Shown piece by piece: positions 1 through 34,206 of a stretch of DNA of 64,000 nucleotides. Every line of letters begins with the position of its first letter. Position 1 is the stretch's first letter. The position numbers and the translations under genes are program-made. Origin of the DNA: Linyphia triangularis (Eukaryota; Arthropoda; Arachnida; Araneae; Linyphiidae); assembly GCA_963978545.1 (NCBI GenBank), contig OZ021727.1:15264743-15328742 (forward strand). Direction: 5' to 3'. The notes under the pieces were generated by a model. That model was not told where the DNA came from, did not search any database, and saw only the letters and a program-made list of their open reading frames with translations.

Positions 1-479
1 GGAAATGAAAGTCGTCAGTTGAAATTTTGTAGGGGAAACAGGATACCGGAAATGAATAAGTGAGTCCTTGTCGATATCATTGTCTTCCAGGTATTTAACA
101 AAGTCAAGTCCTACTTGATGGCTGATCAGGGCAGGGTTCGATTCTTGAAGTGAAATGTCTATGAGGGAGGAGAATGAGGAGATAGTTAGGTGTTTAATCC
201 AGAATTTAAAAACAACTTTTTTTAAGGTGGTTTCTATATTATTTTGTTTGGAGATCTCTCGAAGGATCACATTCGAGTTCCACTTGAGGAGTCCCATGGC
301 AACTCTGGTAGCCGTTGTTTGAGTAACCTAAATTGACTGTATGGAGGATTTTGAGAGAAGTGGTGATAGAACACTATTATAAGTAAAAATGCTAGTAATG
401 GAGGCCTTAACCCTCTTGAGTAATTGAATTGATCTAGAGCCGTATGATTTATTGTAGAGGTATTTTAACAGGTTGATTT

Positions 480-1160
480 TTCATTTGCGTAAACTAAAAT
501 TTCTATCCCTTGGGAGGCGGTTTCAAAAATATCCTGCATGTAAATGGTAAATAAGGTTGGTGATAGCGTTGGTGGGTTACTTTCATCATGACGAATTCAT
601 CCGAGAAGCTATATCGCCATTTGATTTTAATGGTACGATCATGTAAGAAGTTGAAAATCCTCCTTGCAGTACAACCAATGATTCCATACGGGAGGAGTTT
701 TTGAATCACCCCATCCTTGCTAACAGAATCGTATTCGGACCTGAAATCCAGGGTTACTCCTATCATATATTCCATGTTTTGCTTGGCAATTGAAATCTCG
801 CTATAGAGCTTAACTAGAGCCACCTGAAATTCACGGAAAGGGAGGAAACCCAGGTAAAAACGGTTCAAAGTGTTACTCTTGACAAGGAAATTGATAATTC
901 TTTGGTTGGTGATTCTCTCAAATATCTTACTCGAGACCGAAGTAAGGCTGATCGGTCGATAGAATGAAATTTGTTCCTTCGGTTTGTCTTATTTATGGAT
1001 TGGAATAACTATGGACAGTTTCCAGCCATACGGGATGTTTCCGGAAAAGAAAATGTAGTTGGACATTTCTTGTACTTTTTTAATGGAGACCATGTTAAGA
1101 TTCTTAAAAAATTCTTGCTGAGACGCAATCTTCCCCCAGAGAGGAAATATTAGTTCTTTT
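480..1160 (-). pseudogene. Reverse transcriptase core of the ORF2 remnant
   Basis: This segment carries fingers and palm motifs in order: VIPIHK, YRPISLTSVSSKIFERIT, NRFYLGFLP, motif A LDFRSEYDSV, LLPYGIIG, FLHDRTIKIKW. A frameshift near 590 moves the next motif (LSPTLFTIYMQDIF) to another frame. The catalytic box, normally YADD, reads YANE. The residues normally between YADD and the thumb are missing. Confidence 0.85.
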
Positions 1161-1257
1161 TATTTCCGTTTGGATTTCTTTAAATATGATGATATGATTA
1201 ACCTCTTGCCTGTGGAATATATTTGAGAAAAACGTGCTGAAAAAGGGGGGGGGGGGA

Positions 1258-1490
1258 TTTGGGTTGGTTGAGATTTAACGTCGCAAGGGCAACACGAGGG
1301 CTATACTGCTAAACTGAGTTCAGGCTTCACGGAATTGAAGCACTGATTTTTCTCTTTGCCCAAACTGAGTTCGGGCGTCACAGGCAAAGGGTTAACCTAC
1401 AACTGCTGTGATTGGGTAGTTTGATCTTTTTGGCGTAAGGGCAACACGTGGTTCATACTGCTCCAAAAAAAATTTGGTGAAGATCAATTT
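1258..1490. repeat. Diverged repeat related to the SINE tail
   Basis: GGTTGGTTGAG and GCAACACGAGGGCTATA match the tail of the nearby SINEs. A second, diverged copy of the block starts near 1436 (GTAAGGGCAACACGTGG). A G run (1246-1257) comes before it. The segment interrupts the ORF2 remnant between linker and RT, so it is probably an insertion. Its exact ends are not clear. Confidence 0.4.
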
Positions 1491-2020
1491 AAAATTTCAG
1501 TAGCAAAGATTTGGAAAAATTTATTTAAAGTCAAAGATTAAATATTTCAGGGGGTTGGAAGCATTCTACAAAAAATGACTCGCGGTCTGTCAGACCGCAT
1601 ACAGCAGTTAAAGGTCAAGAAAACTGTCTTCAGGACCATAAAAATCGAGAGGGATTGGTTCATGTGTATCAGAAAGGCTAAAGTGGTCTCCAAAAGATTT
1701 GCCTTGTTCTTCAGCTGAGTATGATAAGCCCATGGGAGACTTTAAGACAAGGTTAGATTGCTGGTCCGAATTTTCTCAGTTAGAGATTTTGAAAAGAATT
1801 TTATTATCTGTGTTCTCTTTGCACTTTTTATCCAAGAAAATTTGCTTTGCTTTGCGAATTGCTTTTCGTATTTCAGCTAATTTCTTTTTATATTCAATCC
1901 AATTGGTGATAGAGCTGTTTAAACGGGCGGCATTAAGGTGTTTTTTCTTTTTGTGGACGTCTTCATAGGTTACATTCCACCCCGGGGTACCCTTTTTGAT
2001 AATTTTATTGAAGTTTTTTT

Positions 2021-2186
2021 CCCGTCCAAACGGTATAGTGGTTAGAGTGCTGGATTCTAGGCCGAGAGGTTGCGGGTTCGAGTCCCGTGTTAGGCATGAG
2101 TGTTTGTAAATGTATGTTGGCTTGTCTAATGACGAATGTTTCGGCGCTCGTGTTGCTGACGGCGCCAGATAATCTGAAAACAACCA
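2021..2186 (+). repeat. tRNA-derived SINE, copy A
   Basis: The head resembles a tRNA: A-box region TATAGTGGTTAGAGTG, B box GGTTCGAGTCC, then TTAGGCA. The head in copies B and C looks most like tRNA-Arg with a TCT anticodon. A tail of about 95 bases ends AATCTGAAAACAACCA. It lies inside the ORF2 linker: coding similarity stops at one side and resumes at the other. The flanks ATTGAAG.. and ATTGAAATTG.. look like an imperfect target-site duplication, suggesting the oldest of the three copies. Confidence 0.8.
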
Positions 2187-2350
2187 ATTGAAATTGTTTT
2201 TGTGCACGATGGTTTTGACCACGTCAGCAAATTTTTCGTTTGTAGCTGGGTAAGGTTAAGCATTTCGTTATTGATCATTAGGCTGGCTTTCTTCTAGTTG
2301 CAGAGAGATTTAGGAGGTGAGATGAGACCTTCTATATATAGGTTGATTTG

Positions 2351-2528
2351 GTTGGTTGTTTTCAGATTATCTGGCGCCGTCAGCAACACGAGGGCTATAA
2401 TGCGCCGAAACATTCGTCATTAGACAAGCCAACATACATTTACAAACACCCATGCCTAACACGGGACTCGAACCCGCAACCTCGCGGTCTAGAAGCTAGC
2501 ACGCAAACCACTATACCGTTTGGTCGGC
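2351..2528 (-). repeat. tRNA-derived SINE, copy B
   Basis: Same family as copies A and C in minus orientation, head at 2528. Flanked by an exact 11-base direct repeat AGGTTGATTTG at 2340-2350 and 2529-2539, the mark of L1-style insertion. It sits in the endonuclease end of the ORF2 remnant. Confidence 0.88.
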
Positions 2529-2653
2529 AGGTTGATTTGTACTGGAAAGTGGTTGCTATCAAAAGCATCAGCCGTGAAAGCTATCTCAGAAAGAGCTAAA
2601 AAAAAATTTGGGCTACAAAGTGAGAGTTGCAGTAGGGACGAGACTCCTCTAGG

Positions 2654-2831
2654 TTGGTTGTATTCAGATTATCTGGCGCCGTCAGCAACACGAGGGCTAT
2701 AATGCGCCGAAACATTTCGTCATTTGACAAACCAACATACATTTACAAACACCCATGCCTAACACGGGACTCGAACCCGCAACCTTGCGGTCTAGAAGCC
2801 AGCACGCTAACCACTATACCGTTTGGTCGGC
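2654..2831 (-). repeat. tRNA-derived SINE, copy C
   Basis: Minus orientation, nearly identical to copy B across head and tail. Flanked by an exact 13-base direct repeat AGACTCCTCTAGG at 2641-2653 and 2832-2844. Insertion splits the endonuclease remnant between PTHFSPRGV and the SSLLQL stretch. Confidence 0.9.
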
Positions 2832-2955
2832 AGACTCCTCTAGGAGAAAAGTGAGTAGGATATGAGTCATTCATAATGCAGAGGTTGTTCGTGGCTAACC
2901 ATCCAGCGAGGGTTTTGCCTCCTTGATTTGTTTCAAAAGTTATTGTCTTATTCTC

Positions 2956-3357
2956 TGTGTATGGAAAATACGTAAATAAAAAAAATTACAATGTTTCTAA
3001 AGGTGCGTTGTGATTGGTCACAAGAATGTAGAAAGTGTTGCCATTCAATCCGACCCCACTCCTAATTCCACTCGCGATAAGGTCTATAAAACATCTTGAT
3101 AAATTTTTGAATAAAAAAAAAAAATTACCATAAATACATCACATTTTTTAAAAATAGTGCACCCAAATATTCGTGTGAAAATAAGGTTTTTACCTGGAGA
3201 TGTCATAGCAACTATTGAGGAATTTTTATATAATAAAAGTTCTTCTGAGTTGGCAGTGATATCACCATACTACTAAAAGCTTTATATCACGATAGAAATC
3301 AAAAATTCAAAATACTATAAATGTCAATACTTCATTTTTTCTTTTTAAAGATGAGGG

Positions 3358-3392
<35 letters not shown>

Positions 3393-4330
3393 CATTATTT
3401 ATATTGAAATAGTCACATTTGCTTCGCTATTTTAACAATCTCAATTCAGATTGTTTAAATCGAATCCTAATACTGATCTATTTCGTGTATAATTTGTTAA
3501 AACAAATTTATCCTTTGTCGATACTTTTCCTATATTTATAAAGAAAACATCAATCATGCATTTTGAAAATTGAATTAAAAAAAAAATTAGATATTTAATA
3601 ACTACAAAACTACATCGAAATTCTATTCTAAACAAGGACGTCGAGTCATGTTTAGTAAGACATTTATTTCTGCACCTACAAAAAATTAGTTTTACATAGT
3701 GCTTAGTTTTCTCTGGAGAGGGCTGCCTATGCCCAAAAAATCTTTCATTTTAAAATTTAATGACTCAAAAACTAAAGTTTGCATCGCTAAATTTTTCTTA
3801 TCAGAAGATTTTCCAAACATTTTTTTACAAATTGGCAACCTTTCATACTTTTAAAACCAATAGTTTAAGAAGACAGAGAAGTACTCTTATCGGCTGTAAC
3901 AGCGGAGACACTTTTTAATCCTTACTTTTTTTTTTAGTCTAAAGAGATATCTATGCTTTCAATATCTCAGTAGAAGATTTAACAAATAATTGCACATTTC
4001 AATTTACTTGAAATAACTTTCGATATAAGAAGTTTACTCAAACCGTGAGATATTTGAAAGCTTCTAGAAAATTGTGAGTTTATTATTTATTTTTGAAAAT
4101 AATATATATATATATATATATATTTAATTAAGTAAAAAAATGTTTGCTAATTGGAATTAACACATGAACAGAATGCAAAGCATCATTATATAACAATTTC
4201 TACTTTTGTTTTCCGCATAAATATTAAGTTGTTGTTTGGAGCACGTTTTTTTTTTTTTAGATTAAACAGTACTTATTTAGGATATGATTATTTTAGAAAA
4301 ATATGATTTTTATTTGATATAAAAGTATGC

Positions 4331-4368
<38 letters not shown>

Positions 4369-5203
4369 CTTACGTTTTAATAGCGGTTAGGAAATATAAT
4401 AAAAGTTTAAAAAGTAATTAACATATTTTATCTTGTATAGAACTTCATTTTCTAACTTTTTCAGGTTGAAAAAAACTATAAAGTATTTTAAAACAATTGC
4501 ATTTATTTCATTTAAAAGTTAAGGTACAGAATATGATATGTGGCATATGGAATCAAAATACGTAATTTTCTTTATAATTTTAATTGCTTCTTCGACAGAA
4601 TTTTCTTTTGATTGGAATAGTTAACTCTAAAGCAGAGCAAATGTTGATATGCATAAGTTTAAAGGATTAATTACTGGCAATATTTTTTTTCTCTTTCTTT
4701 CAGTTGTACAGAGGAAACGGCCGATATTGTATCATATGGTATTTTTTCAGATTCTTTTAATATTTAGTTGATGTTTTCAAGATCAGTTGAAAATGTAAAT
4801 TCGCACCGGTTACCCTTCAAAAAAGACCCTCCAAAAAACGTACTTACAAATTCAACTCGGAATCATAGCATACTGCTCTCCTACAACATTCTAGGTGAAC
4901 GTTTTTGTTACGTAAACATACTAATCAAAATAAATTATTTACGTATATATGAAAAAGTACAGTGTTTATCAAAAAAAAAAATATATCTTGCTAATTTTCT
5001 ATTTCTTCTTTATCTCCAAAACGCGTGGTTTGAATGGAAAAATGCGGTGTTCATTCAGGTTTAAAGTTAGGTCTCAAAGGTAAAGGCTGTTATCATTCGC
5101 TAAACATAATAGAAAAGATTCAATGATAAGGGTAATTCTTAATCTGCTAAACTGTAAAACAATTTAACATTTACCTCTCGCATTCTTTAAAGGAAATGAA
5201 TCA
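2956..5203. other. Gene-free upstream region of the P450
   Basis: AT-rich DNA with A runs near 3362-3387 and 4337-4366 and a short AT repeat near 4101-4123. Small open frames at 3441-3635 and 4768-5064 lack any recognisable pattern. A P450 promoter or 5' UTR exon may lie here, but I cannot mark it. Confidence 0.5.
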
Positions 5204-27762
<22,559 letters not shown>

Positions 27763-27790
27763 TATGTGTGTTTGTACATTGTTCTTAACT

Positions 27791-27796
27791 AATAAA
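27791..27796 (+). promoter_or_regulatory. Polyadenylation signal of the P450
   Basis: A canonical AATAAA 29 bases after the stop codon, so the 3' UTR would be very short. Other AT-rich hexamers occur downstream and could also be used. Confidence 0.6.
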
Positions 27797-28118
27797 TCCT
27801 TCTTCATCTCTGTCTATTTACAAGAATTACGAAGAATTATTAGAATTAGTTCCTATTTAGTAAACAAAATAAGTTGGATGTAACAAACATCGACATGAAA
27901 ACTATAATTATATCTTAGATTTATTCAAGAAAGAAGTGAAGTTTTATTTAAGAACAATATAAATTAAATTTTAATAATTCTATTTTATCACGTTATCCGT
28001 GAAATTACGACACAAAATAGATAAACACATTTTTACTTTCAATTACCCATAAGTAATACATAGGGTAATGAAACTATAGTATTCATTAAAAAAAATTGGA
28101 TTTTTTTTTTTTAATATC
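27797..28118. other. Intergenic, nothing seen
   Basis: AT-rich sequence just after the P450 polyadenylation signal. No repeat or coding pattern recognised. Confidence 0.5.
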
Positions 28119-28577
28119 TCCACGTTTTGGAATATCCTAATCTTAAAAAGGTGATAAAGAAAAAATGTGTGTGTGTGTCAGTGTGTACGTGATCAGCATA
28201 ACTCCCGAACAAATTGACCTACGTTGTTCAAATTTGGTGTGAGGTTTGGTGAGGGCCAAGGACCTACCATTAAGGTTTTCGTCAAAATTACGCATGCGCA
28301 TAAAGGTAGCTGCCATTGAAAAAATCATATTTTTAATGATTGCTACAAAACGGCTCTAACAATATTATTGAAAATCGCTGTGGTGATGCCTCGTAAGGGG
28401 CCCATCTCCGAAATTCCCGTAAAAATGCTTTAATGGCATACAAAATTGAAAAACGAATGCCTTCAACACAGAGTTCTTTTTCCTTGAGCATAGCTCATCG
28501 ACGATCGTTTTTCTCCTCTCCGCGTTTCACTTATAATAATTATCGAAATAAATATCGCTAAAATCCCTCTTTTACGT

Positions 28578-28631
<54 letters not shown>

Positions 28632-28768
28632 CACATATATTAGAACTTAACGAAAAAAAATATCATCTAACTGGCCTTTCTTTCTCAATGAATGATGAAA
28701 ATATAAAAATGGTAAATGACACAAATCCACATCAGTAATTTAGTGTAATTGAGAGTTGTGCGATGTCC
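28119..28768. repeat. Interspersed repeat R, copy 2
   Basis: Second copy of the repeat seen at 10891-11385, same orientation. It includes ATAACTCCCGAAC, ATTGACCTACG, TTCAAATTTGGTGT and GTTGTGCGAT. A T run of about 49 bases (28579-28627) has expanded within it and a C run ends it near 28767-28780. Confidence 0.7.
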
Positions 28769-28875
28769 CCCCCCCCCCCTCCCAGTTTAAAAATCTAATT
28801 GTTAAAGAGGGGCTCTTCTCTTAAACTCAAGTAAAAATTATTTAATATGTAAAGTTTTTCTAATTATATTTAAGA

Positions 28876-30262
28876 CTTGTTGAATACCCGCGCTTCGCTA
28901 CGAAATTTTAACATGTGCAATACTTTAGCTACCTGTGAGGCCTCTCGTTGCGGAAATCTGTCATTCATGTATAAATCCCAGTTTTTGGCACTTCGCTCGC
29001 AGGAAGGTTCATCGCTACGCAAAATTGAGCTCGCTTCGTTCGCTGAAAATTTCATTGACGCATAAACACAGGCTTACTTCAATTGTTGAAAGGTTCATTG
29101 CTATGCGAGCATAGGTTCGCTTCGCTCGCTGAAAGGTTCAATGTTGCGTAAGCATAAATTCGCTTCACTCACTAAAATCTAATTGCTACATAAAGCCTTA
29201 ATAGTGGAAGCCTCTATTTTGTCGAGAAAAAAAAAATCACCGTTAATACAATAATACAACACTCCTTTAAGATTATTTTAACTCGTGTTTGTGGAAAGCA
29301 AAATTAGAGGGCAAAATTACTTACGTTGAAACTTTCAGAGCTCTAGGCCTATTAGAAGTCGCTTTTTGAGAAAAAATTATTTAAAAAATTAAATTAAAAA
29401 ACAATTTAAAATTTTAACATTCTTTTTGTCAGTCCAATTAGAAGGCAAAACTACTTGTGTTAAAAATTTCATAACTGTAGCCCAATTACAAATCATTTTG
29501 TAAAATATTTGTTAACTAATTAAAATTAAAAAATTAAAAAACAAATAAAATTTTAAAATTCTGTTTTTCAAAAATCCAATTAGAAGGCCAAAACTACTTA
29601 TGTTGAAAATTTCAGATTTGTAGCTCTATTAGCAGTCGTTTTGAAAAATGTTTATTAACTAATTAAAAAAATTAATTATAAAAGAACAAAATAAAAATTT
29701 AAAATTCTGTTTTTCAAAAGTCCAATTAAAAGACCAAAAAGCAACTTATGTTGAAAATTTCAGAGCTGTAGCCCTATTAGAAATCATTTTGTAACATATT
29801 TATTAATTACTTAAAAAAATTCATTAAAAGAACTAAATAAAAATTTAAAATTCTGTTTTTCAAAAGTACAATCAGAAGGCCAAAACTACTTATGTTGAAT
29901 ATTTCAGAGCTGTAGCCCTATTAGAAGTCGTTTTGTAATTTTTTTTTTAATTAATTAAAGAAAATCTAATCAAAATTTTAAAATTCTGTGTTTCAAAACT
30001 ACAGTTAGAAGATTGAAACTACTTACGTGGAAAATTTCAGAGCTGTATCTGTGTTTAAAGTCATTTTGTAAAAAAAATAAATAATTACAAAATTTATTAA
30101 AAAAGAACTAATTAAAATGTTAGCATTCTGTTTGACATGCATACAATTAGAAGGCCAAAATTTCTTATGCTGAAAATGTCCGTGCTCTACTCCGTTTTTA
30201 AGTAGGTTTCTATAGATCCACAGAACCTCAGACAGACACACATCTTGTTTTGTTATTATAGA
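28876..30262 (-). mobile_element. Non-autonomous Helitron (H2)
   Basis: Minus orientation. The 5' end at 30262 begins TCTATAATAACAAAAC. The 3' end carries the same hairpin sequence (TTTCGTAGCGAAGCGCGGG) as H3, and the terminal CTAG is mutated (CAAG). The interior has seven worn tandem units spaced 133-146 bases (29307, 29441, 29583, 29729, 29875, 30008, 30150), each with GAAGGCCAAAACTACTTATG and a GCTGTAGCCCTATTA element. No protein-coding content. Confidence 0.75.
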
Positions 30263-32398
30263 TTTTGTGATACAATTTATTTCAGTTTCTAATAATTCAT
30301 TTATGCAGACTTTTACACTACCAATTTTAATGCTTTTTTCTAGGGGTTAGACATTTCTAATTCAAACATTCTATTTTTTATTGAAAAGTAAATCTATAAT
30401 TTTTGAAAGTTTCTCAAATTAATATATCTTTGATAATCCATACCATTTTTTAAAATTAATATATCATATACTTTCAAAATAAATTCAAATCTCAATCTTT
30501 GATAGATTATAAAAAAAATTAACAAACCATTAAAATTTGAGCTTTGAGGTAAAGGGACTCGGAAGAAGAAATAGGATTGTAATGATACAGTTTTTATTGT
30601 TAAAAAACAGTTAAAATTACTTCCAGGGTCAGCAGTTTTCCTAATAAGATAATTTAAGGTAGCTAAAAATTCATATTTTACGAAATACTGAAAGATCTGG
30701 AGCCGAAGAGTAGCCGACGCTTCATAAAGCACTTTTCTTTAATAAATGTTATACATGACTGTTGCATTTATATTTAAAATTATTCAAAATCTTCCCGGTT
30801 GAATTTCTAATTCGGCAGCTTAAATAAAAAGTTCCCAATGTCTCAATAAAACTTTTAGTTTGATATAGAATAAGTGGTCAAAATGTTAAGAATGCCCTAC
30901 GACGTATTAAACATCGAATGGATCCTCCTCTGTCTTTGAAGGAATTACTTCAAGGCATCACTCTAGAAATTTATAAAACCTCGAAATAGAAGTAGTAAAC
31001 CATGTTAACAAAAGTCAGCTGTAATTCATTCAAATTACATGGTAGTGTTTTTGAGCTTTGAATAGATCTCACACTAATCTTACAAATGTTCAATTTAATC
31101 GAGATATGTTGAAAGATCTCTGTTTTTGTCTGATTAGAAAACCTACTTTTATACATTAAGTGTCTAATGTTGATGTTATTTTACACACTCAAGCTACTTT
31201 TCTAGGTTTAGAAGCGATGCAAAAAAAAAAAAAAAAAAAAAAAAAAAACACCTTCTGATTGTCAACCATCACTAAATACATACCATTTTATGTTCATCTT
31301 ATAGAACGCTCAAATATGCTTTGCGATCATTTTAAATTGCATCGTGATACAATTTGTTACGTTGTTCTTCTTTTGCTGCACATAATGCACTTTATTTTCC
31401 GGCAACTCTAGTTTATATGATTTCCACCAGTATTTCGCAGTCACTTTAAATTTATTTGAAATATTGGGACACTGTTTGATGAAAAAATCCAAGCAGGTTA
31501 AGGGCTTGAAGGTATTGGGGAAAAATTTCTTAGCTCTCACAATAATGTCATTTTGAAAGTAACTTAATTCTCTTGTTTTCAATATGGATAAATCAATTTT
31601 AAAATTCACCATTGCTTCTAATCATGAAGCAAAGATTCAAATATTCGCATTTCCAATTGTTATATAAAGAAAACTGTGATAACCTTTCATTATATATTTA
31701 AAATAAATAAAATATTAGATGAATAAAAAACAAGATTTTTTTTATTACAAAATCATGTTTTTTTTATCAATATTTGAGGAACATCTGCATTTGTAAAAGA
31801 AACATGTCAGTAGAAAAATATTTTCTATACTTCAAATATCTCATCATTAACCCTTACCAATATAAAAAATTAATTTATAATTACTTTTACATTTATATCT
31901 AATATAATAACAATAACAATGCTTTTGAAATATAAGAACGCACTGTTTCTTATCTGTGAGTCAAATTATTATGAACACAATTCTATACAATTCTCAGAGA
32001 AAAAGCGAAATTATCTGAAATATTTCTTTTAATCAAACAATAAATTTCGCAGCTTCTTTATCAGAATAATAAAAAAAGATTTAAAAAAAAAAATGCTATC
32101 GTGAAAAGGGATAACGTCCTGTGTTATCTTACTGACACATTTTGCTATCAATTCATGATAAATGATTTTGATAGCAGATAGGAATAGGTGTATTTACAAT
32201 AAAAAAGCTTCTTGGTGTCTTAATTTGAAGTTTTAAACTTATGCAGCATCACATTTTGATGTCAAGTTCGTAATAACTTAAATAATACTTAATTTTAAAC
32301 ATCGAATTCCGTTTAGGAATTGAATTAAATTTCGTAACATATCGTAGTGAAACATTATTTCATACGCCAACACAAGTCTGCGGTTAGTTCTATCTAAA
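30263..32398. other. Gene-free AT-rich stretch
   Basis: Contains an A run near 31219-31248. Open frames at 30394-30732 and 31310-31612 (minus) show no recognised domain. A short + strand reading near 30887-30985 (KNALRRIKHRMDPP) looks protein-like but is too short to name. Confidence 0.45.
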
Positions 32399-32406
32399 GA
32401 TAGGAT

Positions 32407-32626
32407 CAGTGTTACCAGATGTCGGATTTAAAATTCTTAGGCAGGCAACTTTTCACAATTCATTTTGGACATAGCATATTTAATTATATTTTTACCTATT
32501 GAATTATCATTAACAAATAAAAAAAATTAAAACTTCCTGCACTTTGAAAAGAAGGACCTTATGTCAAAATATTAGAGTAAGGAGAACAACAGCGTGGTAT
32601 TAAAAATTCTACACCTGGCAACACAG
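32407..32626. mobile_element. hAT-type MITE
   Basis: The left end CAGTGTTACCAGATGT and the reverse complement of the right end, CTGTGTTGCCAGGTGT, are imperfect inverted repeats of the hAT form CAGTGTTGCCAG. The 8-base flanks GATAGGAT (32399-32406) and GGTAGGAT (32627-32634) match at 7 of 8, fitting an 8-base hAT target duplication. The 220-base element is non-coding. Confidence 0.78.
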
Positions 32627-32634
32627 GGTAGGAT

Positions 32635-34206
32635 GAGTGCTCAGAAGGGTTCGAGTATTTAGCTCAGTAGAACTCTCGAAGTGTTGCCATTCTCCAACAG
32701 ATATAAAATAGAGTGCATTTTATGGTATAGTAAGAAAAAAATAAAATACGTGAATTTTTTTATAATGTAAAACCTAGTAGAATAGATGATTAAATAAAAA
32801 TATAAATGCAATACAATTTCCGTCGATTGAGGGAAATATTATTTTATGCACAATTTTTATAACAATTAATACGACATACACAATTTAATAAGCTGACAGA
32901 CTTTCCAATATGTTACACTAATATGTACACAGTTTTAATATCTAAAATAAATCTGCTGTTTATAGTAATGAATTAAATCGTCATTTTCAGGATTTAATTA
33001 GTGCATTTTGAAATAACTATATATCAAGCCTAGGCACATAGTTTTGCTTTGAAAGCCAAATTATGTCCACAAAAGTTTTTATTAATATTTGCTACTCAAT
33101 GCTATTTCTATATACTTCAGTTTTGGAATGTATGTTTAAAAAATGGGCAGCGCATGATATAAATATAAGTTTTTAAGTCTTTTATTGTTAATAATATGCC
33201 CATACTTGATCTATATTCTTAATTTGGGACAGTTTGGGATATTTCGCTTGTCGGCTAACATCCGATTCTCAGTCATGAATAGTTAGTTCTTCACTTACAG
33301 TGATTAAAAATTAACCAGTACAATGTTTAGAGATTATATGTTTTTGATAAAGTCATAAAAAAAGAAACTCTTAATAGCATTGGTTTCTCAAACTATTTTT
33401 ATTATTAATGAAGTAGAATGTTCTTCATTTTCATTTAGTCTGATGATTTTGCAGAAAGGTTACAATCAGTTTCAGTGATTTCTTACCTACTTTCCTAAAT
33501 TAGAAATAATAATGAAAAAAATTAACATGCAAAAGAGGTGCATGTACACATTTTTTTTAATCATTTGTTTGAATTTATAAAAAAAAATTAATTTAAGGAT
33601 ACAGCAAATGGAAAAAAAAAAAAAAAACGAGTTTATAAAGATTTTTTAAAAAGATGATAAACATATGATGGTGATACTAATGAACCACAAGAAAAATTTT
33701 CCATTGAAGAAATAATTATTTTCTTTGTCGGATTTACAAAAAGTAAAAAGGAATGAACCAATGGAGCAATTATAATCAAGAACAATTATAACTATAAAGT
33801 AAGCTGAACGAGAAAATATTTGTGTTCTGAAGATGATAGTTTTTTTCTAGTTGTGGAAGATTTTGGAGAAGTTCTTTGCCACAAGGGTTGGAAAAAATAT
33901 CAGGCCCCAAGCTAATTCGATAAAAAGTTATATACACTTATTTTTTAGACAAATTCGAAGATAAAGTGTTCCTTTCAAAAAAGAAAATAATTGTAATCTT
34001 TTCTTAAGCCTGACATTTTAATTGATTCTGTGAATAACTCTTTTCAATGGTGTTTAAATGCTTAAAGTTACGTAGAAACAATGAAAAACACATGGTTCAT
34101 TTTTTAGAACAATGCATTTTTAACAGTAGGAGATTGTAAGAGTAAGGGCGAGGGAATGGATTTTAAATAAATATATTTATTACAAGAACAAAATATAAAG
34201 CTTTCA
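32635..34206. other. Gene-free AT-rich stretch
   Basis: No repeat with clear ends and no coding pattern recognised. A run of A near 33613-33628. Confidence 0.45.

Larger units (their letters stand above)
1..2955 (-). pseudogene. Non-LTR retrotransposon ORF2 remnant (endonuclease, linker, reverse transcriptase)
   Basis: Read on the minus strand, this is a broken ORF2 of the jockey/R1-like kind. At 2955-2845 and 2653-2540 the APE-type endonuclease end is seen: LAGWLATNNLCIMND, PTHF, and SNHFPVQI in place of the usual SDHFPV. The linker follows (2340-2190 and 2010-1600; GTPGWNVTYEDVHKKKKHL, EEQGKSFGDHFS). The reverse transcriptase runs from about 1080 (GWKLSIVIPIHK, then a stop, then YRPISLTSVSSKIFERIT), with motif A as TLDFRSEYDSV. 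Positions 470-1 match the thumb region (KINLLKYLYNKSYGSRS) and run off the window. Stops, frameshifts, a deletion after motif C and three SINE insertions mean it is not functional. Confidence 0.85.

Noticed and set aside
1380..1396. GGCAAAGGGTTAA as the end of another piggyBac-type element
   Set aside because: Only one end is visible; no matching inverted end was found nearby.
2030..2093. A functional tRNA gene at the SINE A head
   Set aside because: The tRNA fold is poor in acceptor and anticodon stems, and the same head recurs in two other SINE copies with tails and target duplications.
2021..2831. Open frames with TRDSNPQP-type peptides on both strands
   Set aside because: These are translations of the tRNA-derived SINEs, not proteins.
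28870..29065. Open frames on both strands (and at 57858-58043)
   Set aside because: They are the same Helitron 3' terminal region translated; not genes.
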